64,000 nt of DNA, from assembly GCA_025331125.1 (NCBI GenBank), contig JAOALB010000105.1, positions 1 through 64,000 on the forward strand, read 5' to 3'. Every line of letters begins with the position of its first letter. Within the stretch, counting starts at the first letter, position 1. This document shows positions 24,561 to 32,871 of this stretch, one piece after another. The notes beneath the pieces are model-generated. The model was given only the letters and a program-made list of their open reading frames with translations, did not search any database and was not told where the DNA came from. A program made the translations under genes and the position numbers. The DNA is from Mycogone perniciosa (taxonomy: Eukaryota > Ascomycota > Sordariomycetes > Hypocreales > Hypocreaceae).

Positions 24561-25243
24561 CGCGCTACATCGACCTCACGCACAAACGCGAGCAGGTACA
24601 TACACTCTCTACTACCGCCAGCCTATCCTGTAGGGACCCATTGGACTGCGCGTACGATACGAACCGGCTTCTCGAAGCCAATTTGTCCGTCTCCGTGTCA
24701 CTAAACCAACAGCTGGGATTGATATACTCCGCCGTTGACCTACGACTGCTGTGGAAGGGACTTGGGCTGGGACGACAAGGTCCATAATCGTCTCGGTGTC
24801 ACTGGACATTGTCAGCGAGACCGCCCGTTGAATCGGAAGTACAAACTGTTCGTCAGGTACGTCATTACAATCCATGGATGATTTGTACTCTTGGCACGAG
24901 AAAGGGTAGTGGACTGTGGATCACTCGCGCATGGGGCATTTTGCTACGCACATAAACAACGGCCATCCCGTATTTCGATCATTCTGATATCAGAATCGCC
25001 TTTTTTCTTTCTTATTCTCTAAGGCAACCGGAACAGAGGGCTGTTGCCTACTCTGTACTCTGCTACGCGTCTCAATTGTTTCTAACTAGGCTGTACCAGT
25101 GTCTGATTTATACCGCCCACGATCTCGATTGACTTGCATCCTGTCCGAGTGGTTGCATGAGTTAATGGCATTGGGCTTGGCACTCTCAACATAGTGAATC
25201 TCGAACCTCGACAACCTTTTCTCACCCATTCCGACTAGTCACA

Positions 25244-28200
25244 ATGAATCGGTTTCGAACCAAGAAGAAGGGCAAGGATGACGCGTCGGGCCATCGTCAG
25301 TCGATTGAGTCCGAGTCGTCTAGCCCCTTTCGAATGTTTGGAAGGAAGAAGACGCAGGAGGAGGACAAGGCAGATCTTGATCTCACCAACGTCCTACCGC
25401 CGTCTGATGATTTCAGAACTAGTCTGCTCATGACCGGGCTCTCGGCGCGCTTTTCCATGCTCCGAGAACAGGATGATCCGACTACCAAGGTCGGGAAGGC
25501 TAGTGATGACAGTGTTCTCTTTCCCCAGAGGCAATCTAAGATGGCGGACTTCGGGCATAATGCTGGACTAGCTGGTGGACTTCAAGACATATCCGAGGTC
25601 GAGTCGATAAAAACGCCTACATTTTCTCGTTTTGATGCCTACCAGTCGGATGATGCAAGCTCAACTGCCGTCAGCATCATGAATCGATCTAAGCCGACGG
25701 AAGGGAACAATCTGTTTGGTGGGAGGCAAAAGATTTATAGAATTCCTGCAAATGGCTCAGGCGTTGGAAAGGATGGTGGCATGCCTGGACGAGCTCTCTA
25801 CGACGACGATGTGGCACTGTCAGCGTTTCAAAAATGGAGGTTAGCGGAGAGGGAAAAGCAAGCAGCAGAGGGTCATATTGATGACACAATGGACCCAGAG
25901 CCTCAACCAGAACCCAGTCGACGACGAGGGACCAGTTCAACAACTTCATCAGTCCCTTCAGTTGTTGCTCGATACTCTACTGCAGCGACATCAGTCGCCT
26001 CATCTATCAAGGAGTCGCAATCTACATCCGGCACTCCTGTTTTGGAGCGCAGCGTTACCAGAACGCGACGTCTTTATGAACAAGGCTTGAGCCGTGACCT
26101 TCATGACCAGCAGTCATCAGCCCTATCGCGAATGGACACCATCTCGAAGCGAGGATTCGGCTCTTTCACGCCCGATCTATCATCGTCCAGCAGTGGCACA
26201 TTCGGAGACCGTGTTATGGAGCGTCGAACGATTTTGTCAAAGGCTAGTGCCCCAAACCTGCGATCGTACACTCCACCTGTCACAAGTCCCCCTCAGGGCA
26301 CTGCCGAACTCAGCACCAAAATGGAGTCAAAACTCAACTTTGGAGCAAATCCACCTCTAAGCCCCCCCATGAGCGAATCGGAGGATTATCCGATCATCTC
26401 AATTCAGGCGAGCGACCGAGGCAAAGCTACGGCGATGGGGGTCTTTGACAGACCAGCACAAAAATACGACGATTCCAAGTATACACAGCGTCAACGCCAA
26501 TTACAGCAAGGACGTGAAACACCTACAACTCGATCCCCCGTAGAATCCGACCCCTCGGCTTCGGATATTAGGTCACGGTCTTCGTCATCTGCTCAAAGGA
26601 AGCCGCTGGAGAGATTCGAGTCCACACCAGTCAAAACAGAACAGACCGTCGCCGAAGAGAGCCACGGGACTTTTTTTGATGACAGCGACTCCGTACTGAG
26701 TCAAGTCATTAGTGCCAATGGCAACCGGCCACCTCAGTTGTCACTTGAGAGACCAGATGATGATGACCATCCCGCTTTCAGAAAATCCGCGCTCCCCACA
26801 CCTTTGTCCCTTTCCTCCAAGTCTTCTGGCAACCTGTCTCCTCTGCTGGAAAAGAACCATTTATCCTATGATCCTCCTGAAGACTCTCCGACATTGGGAC
26901 CCAACAGTGGCTTGAGTGGTATGGTACGGGCACATCTGCGAAGCGATAGCACTGCGTCGTCGATATACCCGCCTCACGAGGGTGAACAAAACACCCATAA
27001 TGGCTGGAGATCCTCTTCTGATCGCGATGCAAGTCCAGCGGGACAGGCGCTTACTGCTCGAGCGGGTGCTTCGCGTTCTCCTTCGCGCCTCACTCGCTCT
27101 AGTGAGGACACAGAGAAGGACGATGAATTCGCCCGCCACCTTGCAGATGGAGCTAGGAGAGTACGCGAAAAGCTTACATCCTATGTCGATGATACGGATG
27201 CATCTCCTCCATCTACACAGCTCCCAGATTCAAACAATGATTTGAATCCGCCACGACCAAATGCCTTGGGTATTTTGAGATCCAAGTCTAGTAGGACCTC
27301 GCTCTTCGAACGAGAGAATCGTGATCAGAGCCAACCTAGGTCAATCAAGAATGCCATATCCTCTACTCCCATGGCAGCATTTTCTCCTTCGAGTAGGACA
27401 TCGGCAGATGCTGCTGATGATTCGCTGCGAGGGCGGCCGACTCAAGCAAGAGAACAGTCTGTTGATGAGAGCACGTCCCCCGCAGTTCCAGATGATAACG
27501 TTCACGTTGGTCTCAAGGCTTTTCGCCAGGCTCGTCGGGAATTACAAAAAATGAAGGAGATAGAAACTAAACAGCGACACCAACATTCACAGATTCCGGT
27601 TTCCGGCTCAGAGCGGCCGCCCATGGGCTCCCGGACGGTATCGCACGATGCCGGTGGTCCTCCACCTGCAATGTTCAATCGCATGCCTCGCAACGAATCT
27701 AGAAACGGCAGTGGTTCCCGTGCAGGGTCGCGTGCAGGTTCTCGGGCTCCCTCCGAACGGGATAGGAGTGGGTCAGAGGCCAGCACCAGCGGATACCCAC
27801 CGATGCGGCCCATGCGTATGAGAAACGGGTCAACATCATACGATGACCAACATATGCCGAGCAGTCCATCAAATGGTGCGCGGCGTGGACCGTTTTTGGC
27901 GGGCGGTATGGCTCCCCCCTACTCGGCCAACGCCTTGGATTCTGGCAGGCAGGCCCAGATGGACGGCCAGCACTACACGCGACCTAGGAATGGAAGTCTG
28001 CTCGGCGCTACAGCCTCGACACCGAACCTGCACGCAGTAGCCGGAGCTCCTCCGCTACCGCCCATCAACCCACGGCGCAAGAATGGCCTTGCTCGACCGG
28101 GTGAGGACGAAGGACCAGTGCTTTCCCATCGGATGCCTGGCGGGTTTCCCGGCGCGGATGATTCCGACGATGAAATTACCATGGAGGAGCGCCGACAGAG

Positions 28201-28327
28201 GCTGCGCAGGGCAACAAGTGAGGGTAATAGTCTGAGAGCAAGAAACAGCCCTCCTCAACCCAATACCCGCCCGCCACTGCCCCCGGGGAATATGCCCACC
28301 AGCAGGATGCCGGGCGGGATGATCTAA
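25244..28327 (+). CDS. Large intrinsically disordered Ser-rich protein, function unknown
   Basis: Single uninterrupted exon of 1027 residues. The start (actagtcacaATGAATCGG) opens with a basic stretch, MNRFRTKKKGKDD. Conserved-looking islands are DLTNVLPPSDDFRTSLLM and LSARFSMLREQDDP (about residues 45-75), VALSAFQKWRLAEREKQA (about 190-205) and, near 740-755, a helical KAFRQARRELQKMKEIE. Nearly everything else is low-complexity Ser, Pro, Arg, Asp and Gln, with many SP/TP sites that could be phosphorylated and a repeated GSRAGSRAGSRA stretch near residue 830. The C-terminus is Pro- and Gly-rich. The pattern resembles fungal scaffold or polarity proteins, but I do not recognise the family. Real coding status is supported by the length of the open frame and the absence of any need for introns. 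Confidence 0.85.
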   Translation: MNRFRTKKKGKDDASGHRQSIESESSSPFRMFGRKKTQEEDKADLDLTNVLPPSDDFRTSLLMTGLSARFSMLREQDDPTTKVGKASDDSVLFPQRQSKMADFGHNAGLAGGLQDISEVESIKTPTFSRFDAYQSDDASSTAVSIMNRSKPTEGNNLFGGRQKIYRIPANGSGVGKDGGMPGRALYDDDVALSAFQKWRLAEREKQAAEGHIDDTMDPEPQPEPSRRRGTSSTTSSVPSVVARYSTAATSVASSIKESQSTSGTPVLERSVTRTRRLYEQGLSRDLHDQQSSALSRMDTISKRGFGSFTPDLSSSSSGTFGDRVMERRTILSKASAPNLRSYTPPVTSPPQGTAELSTKMESKLNFGANPPLSPPMSESEDYPIISIQASDRGKATAMGVFDRPAQKYDDSKYTQRQRQLQQGRETPTTRSPVESDPSASDIRSRSSSSAQRKPLERFESTPVKTEQTVAEESHGTFFDDSDSVLSQVISANGNRPPQLSLERPDDDDHPAFRKSALPTPLSLSSKSSGNLSPLLEKNHLSYDPPEDSPTLGPNSGLSGMVRAHLRSDSTASSIYPPHEGEQNTHNGWRSSSDRDASPAGQALTARAGASRSPSRLTRSSEDTEKDDEFARHLADGARRVREKLTSYVDDTDASPPSTQLPDSNNDLNPPRPNALGILRSKSSRTSLFERENRDQSQPRSIKNAISSTPMAAFSPSSRTSADAADDSLRGRPTQAREQSVDESTSPAVPDDNVHVGLKAFRQARRELQKMKEIETKQRHQHSQIPVSGSERPPMGSRTVSHDAGGPPPAMFNRMPRNESRNGSGSRAGSRAGSRAPSERDRSGSEASTSGYPPMRPMRMRNGSTSYDDQHMPSSPSNGARRGPFLAGGMAPPYSANALDSGRQAQMDGQHYTRPRNGSLLGATASTPNLHAVAGAPPLPPINPRRKNGLARPGEDEGPVLSHRMPGGFPGADDSDDEITMEERRQRLRRATSEGNSLRARNSPPQPNTRPPLPPGNMPTSRMPGGMI

Positions 28328-29162
28328 TCGGCTTGAACGATGCACGGTCGTTGGCCCCCTCACTTATCACCCATTAATTTTTTCTTTAATCTCAAAGCAT
28401 ACGTATAACAGACGATATAGATACCTCCTCGAACTCTGCATTATAATACTCTGATGGTTGTTAGCTACTATGGATCAAGATGGGCGTCCTTACATTTGCG
28501 TGGTTTGTTCTTGTTTTTACCATGTTGTTTGTGTGTTAGAAGTCTGGCGTGGGAATGCAAGCTGTCGGGATTTTGTTCACTGGGCAGATAGAGAGGCAAA
28601 GCGTGATTGTTTCATCATCTATGGCGTCGGTATCTGCTCTAGCAATGAAAAAAAAGAGGCACCACAGAATGGACAGGCATATGACCGTTTAGCAAGGAAA
28701 AGGGGTGTTGTGTGAGGATAGCATAGAAGGGATGGGTAGGGGAGGAGCATGACGAGGTGTAACATGGCGGGCGACAAAATACCAAATAGTGTTTGCTAGA
28801 TATTCGCATAAGGGGCAATGAAGAGAGTTTAAAATATAATCCACTAATACTGCGACTACTGCTTCGTACTATGTACTAATACCATGGAGACATTTGTGCA
28901 GTTGCTACGTTACGTTTCGAAACCACAATTTTCACTAGGCGGATCGGATAGCACATACATCATCAAACCACATAGTACGGAGTACATATTAGATACTCCG
29001 TATCTGCAGCTGTGATCCCCCACATAACCGAGTTTGGCAAGGTGGGATTTTTCAGGTGAGTTTACGTTTATACTATCCATCTCCCCCAACTTGTCTCGTT
29101 CCCTTCTCCAACTTCTCGCACTATCTATCTATCGCGGACTTGAGAAAGAGATAGACGGCAAG
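28328..29162. other. Intergenic spacer between two plus-strand genes
   Basis: The 3' UTR of the disordered-protein gene and the promoter of the GNAT gene. TACGGAGTACAT and TACTCCGTA motifs lie near 28976-29005, within 200 bases of the GNAT start. No gene seen. Confidence 0.5.
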
Positions 29163-30092
29163 ATGGCGTTTATAAGGCCATACAAGCCCTCTGATTTTGA
29201 GGCCGCTGCTCATATTGTCAGTTCTCTCCTCTCTTCTCACCCCACCTTGTTCTCTCTCCCCCGCATTGTTGTCACTACTACACTACTCCGTACTATTCAC
29301 ATGAAGAGCACGGCATGACTTCACATATGGGCTGCAGCTGCATGAGAGTTTTGACACATCACTTTCCACCCAATTCACACTCCCTATATCTCCTGATTCA
29401 CTATACTGCTTCTACTGCGCTCTATCCATCTGCTATCTGCTGTCTGCTAACTGCTAACCACCCCCTCCCCCTGGCAGTGCCGCGCAACCCTGCCCCCCTC
29501 TCTCAGCCCCTTCGAGCCCGCCAACCGTCTCGCCCCCTATCTCTGGACACACCAATACACCCTCCTCTCCCCCTCAACCTGCTTCGTCCTCGACGACGGC
29601 TCCGGCCTCGCTGTCGGCTACTGCATCGGCTGCCCAGACATCCCCGCCTTCGTCGCCGCCTACCCCTCGTACCACGCCGCCATCCTCGACCCCTCGCCCG
29701 ATATCACGCGCCCAGCGGACCTCACCACCAAGCAGCCGTGGAACCTCCCCGACGGCCAGATCAACGAGGCGAGCATGGCGCAGATGGCGTACAACGCGCA
29801 CTTGTTGCTGCTGGAGGGCAACGAGGACCTCTTGGGCGGGGGGTACAAGGCGACGATGCACATCGATCTGCTGGATGAGTGGCAGGGCAAAGGGTGGGGG
29901 AAGAAGCTGATTGATACGTTTGTGGAGAGCGTGAGGAACGTGCCGCAGCAGGATGGGAGTGTGAGCAAGGGGATTTGGATTGGCGTGGCGGGAGACAATT
30001 CCAAGGTGGTGCCGTTTTATGAGAAGCAAGGGTTCAAGGTGAAGGACCGGGGCCTGCAAACCAAGTCGCTATGTATGACTAGGGACTTTTAA
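29163..30092 (+). CDS. GNAT family N-acetyltransferase
   Basis: Two exons: 29163-29216 (MAFIRPYKPSDFEAAAHI) and 29478-30092, joined in phase 0, giving 222 residues. The intron is 261 bases, long for this genome, with a weak GTCAGT donor and a CTGGCAG acceptor after a C/T-rich tract. The product begins with the IRPYKPSDFEAAAHIC pattern common in fungal GNATs. It has an acceptor-side strand CFVLDDGSGLAVGYCIG, then the acetyl-CoA pyrophosphate-binding motif QGKGWGKKLI (about residue 154), then GIWIGVAGDNSKVVPFYEKQGFKV, the classic C-terminal N-x-x-V-x-F-Y-x-x-x-G-F segment. It should transfer an acetyl group from acetyl-CoA to an amine. The substrate is not predictable; the layout resembles fungal relatives of the acetyltransferase domain of O-GlcNAcase. 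Confidence 0.88.
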
Positions 30093-30631
30093 ACTGGCAT
30101 CGTTATGCGGTTTTAATTTTTGTTTTTCAATTTCCTATTTCCTGACGTGCTATTATTACAGCGCGTGAAAGAAACAAAAATGGGCACCAACCAGCTTTTC
30201 TCTTAGAGATTGCCCTTGAATCCAGCCAATTTCGAAAATATTCCTCAATGATAATACATCAACAGAAGAGTGTACCATTCTGCTTTGAAAATAGAAAAAA
30301 AATGCCGTCCCAGGAAGCCGTTCCATTGAAACCCGCAACTCCGTGCAGCAAAATCCGATTCCACCAAAAGGGGGGGGGTATCATACAAGAGCTTGCCGCA
30401 CGCGTGATCCCGCCAAGGCATTCCGCTCGAAAGGAAACATCCGACTCGTAATCAAGGCATTGTACAAGCGAGCCTCATCGTAGAAGTGGTCTCGTCCTCA
30501 TTATGGGAATGTCTGCCGATGTGTTAGTTGCTGTCAAGTCTTGCTGAAAGGTTGAGTGAGAATGAGGTGTATTGACAACCCACCTCTTAGAACGTGTCGA
30601 GTGCCACGTCTAGATGGAGATATCCCATCGT
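30093..30631. other. Intergenic spacer, convergent gene ends
   Basis: Contains the 3' ends of the GNAT gene (+) and the small Cys-rich gene (-). A G9 run lies near 30370-30378. Nothing else recognised. Confidence 0.4.
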
Positions 30632-30736
30632 TTAACACATGGGGCAGTGGGTGCACTGCTTGTGACCGCATCCGGTGCAGGTGGTGCTGATGACGATCAT
30701 GCTTCCGCACTTGCAGCAGTACTCGTAGGCAGGCAT
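30632..30736 (-). CDS. 34-residue Cys-rich zinc-ribbon-like peptide
   Basis: An intact minus-strand frame of 34 codons, too short for usual gene callers. It starts MPAYEYCCKCG and ends HCPMC at the stop. Cys are at 7, 8, 10, 20, 23, 28, 31 and 34, with His at 25 and 30. The arrangement reads C7-x2-C10, C20-x2-C23, H25-x2-C28, C31-x2-C34, enough ligands for one or two zinc sites. Small fungal proteins with a similar YxCC-x-C ... C-x-x-C-x-H layout are known to me as uncharacterised. The context before the ATG (ACAACTC-like, then aataaccATGCC, with an A/C-rich leader containing CAAC and CTTCAAC) looks like a true fungal 5' UTR. No intron is needed. Function unknown; a cytosolic or nuclear metal-binding role is a guess. 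Confidence 0.65.
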   Translation of the reverse strand: MPAYEYCCKCGSMIVISTTCTGCGHKQCTHCPMC

Positions 30737-31803
30737 GGTTATTGAGTGTTGAAGAGGTTGGAATTTGACGGTTGGTTCTTGTTCGGCCTGGCCTCGTCTT
30801 GAATGGTAGAGCGGTTCGGTAGATATTGACTTATGGATGGAAGAGAAAGAGGAGAATTCAGTATATGCAAAGGAGGGGAGAAACGGAGATTATTATAGTT
30901 TCAGAGAGAGGAGGCGTTTTCCGAAGGGTGGGATCACTAATAGGCAACATGGTGGACGGACACATGAAAGACCGGAACGAGGCAGAAGCTTTTCCTGCCT
31001 TGCAGGTGGTGCGGGGCCAACAGGCAAGCAGGTAGGGAGTGAGCCGTGTAAGAGCGTGATGGGTGAGGTTAAACGGAATGTGAGGCGAAAGCGCACGCAT
31101 CCATGGCAGTTGAGATGACGCATTTCCATCTGTCATAGGCGATTGGTGTAATATCATAGGTCGGATTGGAGGCCGAAAAGCTTGATAGCGCATCTGTCCG
31201 GCTTTGGGTGGCGGTCCACAAACAGGGATTCCGGCGAGTTGCAGGGATCCATGGGTTTGCCTGGGAGGGTTGCGACGCATCGTGATTGGGCCGTCTCAGC
31301 GCGGAGTCAGACGAATCTTGCAGAGACCCTGTGAGGCTGCAAGCGAGTTTGGGAATAACTAATGCAGTCTTTTTTTTTCCTCCTTGTGTTGGGCCTTCAA
31401 ATTTCATGTGGTCCCGTCCTGTTCTGCTGGCAGCCGAGATCTAGTAGTTAGTATCTACTCCGTAGAAGAAACGCCACCAGTCTAAAACATCTGGATAGCT
31501 CTCAAGAGACAGGCTTTGGAGTAAGACTCGTGAATGCGGGCGGAGTCTTGGTTGCTCTTTCGTCAGCAAGGCGGCCATAATTCAGTGGTGAGTAAGAACG
31601 CGAACCCAAGCCCACAGTCGCCCACAGTCCCCCAGTATTGAGTCCGTCCTCCAATTGGAAATGCTCGCCTCCTCGGGTCGACAATCCCCCACGCGGGAAG
31701 CGACCATATTGCTCTTGCTAGCTAGCCCCATCAACCCATGTCCGGCCGTCAATGGTTCACTCCATCCTGCTTTCCTGCATCCTGCATGATGCATGGGCTT
31801 GCT

Positions 31804-31845
31804 AGGGCTTGCTGGGGGCTTGCTGGGGGCTTGCTGGGGGCTGGC
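31804..31845. repeat. (GGGGCTTGCTG)n minisatellite
   Basis: Three to four tandem copies of an 11-base unit, ending in a variant GGGGCTGGCT. Confidence 0.85.
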
Positions 31846-32725
31846 TCAATGCATGGGTGGGTGCGGGGAAGCTCTGGCAGCTTATGTACTACTCGTATGC
31901 CGGGTGGTGCGACAGCCGGCGTAATTGGCCCATTATTATTAAAAGAGCTGCGTAAGGAAGACATCGCTCATCATGTAACGTTTTGGGTCGCTGCAGCCAT
32001 TCCGGATTCTCCCGCGTGCACATTGTTTCGCGTCTGCTTGCGGTGGGTGGCAACATTTGTTCCTCTGTGGAATTCCGTTGCCAATGCTGTGCTGGCTGGT
32101 ATGATGTAAGGGCGTGTGATTGTCGACAGCGGCTGACAGAGTACAGAGTGCTGTCATTGGCATCTTCGCACATGTACTCCGTAGTTATGTGGTTGAAAGC
32201 AGCTGAGTGGCATATTACCATGTCAGACAGAAGCTGAAGCTGATGGGGAGTTGCAGAAGTTACTCCGTACATGTGACAGGGATAGGTACCTTAGAGGTAC
32301 ATGGCCCAAAGAAGATCGAGCGCCGGGAAGGTACGGACCACCGGAGGGTGCATCCGGCGATGGGGCCTGAGGCAGGACGAGGCTTGGAATCTCGATCTGT
32401 ACTCGTACTTCTTCAACAAGCACCATGTTATCGCCAAGTCATCCTGTGGTATGCCCCGGAGACAGCCAGCCAACCAAGTTTGCTGGCAGGAGTCCAGATC
32501 CTCTCTCCAGCTTACCAGTCGGCATCATGTCGGCCGTGATATGCGTGCGACTACGGAGTCTGTCCCACATAATATGACGCTCTGACTTGCTTCACAACAA
32601 TAATAACAACTACTCGGCAAACGTCGCGCCCTGCCGTCTTTATTACGCCGAACTGCATCGACCTACTGCGACACACCCCGGACGTGGCAAGGGCTAGAAG
32701 GCTGGGGAACATGTATATCCTCCTG

Positions 32726-32766
32726 TACTCCGTACTCCGTACTCTGTACCGCTATACGGAGTACGC
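32726..32766. repeat. TACTCCGTA triple motif with inverted copy
   Basis: Three tandem TACTCCGTACTCCGTACTCTG units are followed 10 bases later by TACGGAGTACG in the opposite orientation, so the block could fold into a hairpin. Confidence 0.8.
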
Positions 32767-32871
32767 CTTCTGAAGTCCGTACCCGCGGGGTTTCACCAAT
32801 GAGACTGCAGCTCCAAATGAGAGCTCATCACTTTACTAACGCTTAGTTTACAGAAATCAGGCCTTTGCTTG

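Larger units (their letters stand above)
18572..25243. other. 6.7 kb gene-poor region with simple repeats
   Basis: This is the largest gap in the window. The start should hold the ABC transporter 3' UTR, and the end holds the long pyrimidine-rich leader of the next gene. Between them are a CCTTG run (20731-20758), a GTTTT run (21225-21260), a GGCCCAGCTA run (about 23901-23933) and many TACGGAGTA-family motifs (20475, 21015-21050, 21912, 21973, 22466, 23151, 23395). Reading frames here are short, overlap on both strands and show no recognisable domain. I saw no transposase, reverse transcriptase or long terminal repeat. Confidence 0.6.
30737..32871. other. Intergenic spacer with 11-base tandem repeat
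   Basis: This 2.1 kb spacer holds the promoter of the small Cys-rich gene and the 3' end of the Zn2Cys6 gene. It contains a GGGGCTTGCTG tandem array (31804-31845) and TACTCCGTA motifs near 31457, 32175, 32262 and 32726-32766. Frames on both strands overlap and show no domain. Confidence 0.5.

Noticed and set aside
25140..25210. Possible tRNA (GTCCGAGTGGTTGCA followed by a TCGAACCTCG stretch)
   Set aside because: It resembles A- and B-box text, but I could not pair an acceptor stem or a correct anticodon arm.
18572..25243. Possible transposon relic in the gene-poor region
   Set aside because: I saw no terminal repeats, target-site duplication, transposase or reverse-transcriptase motifs on either strand.
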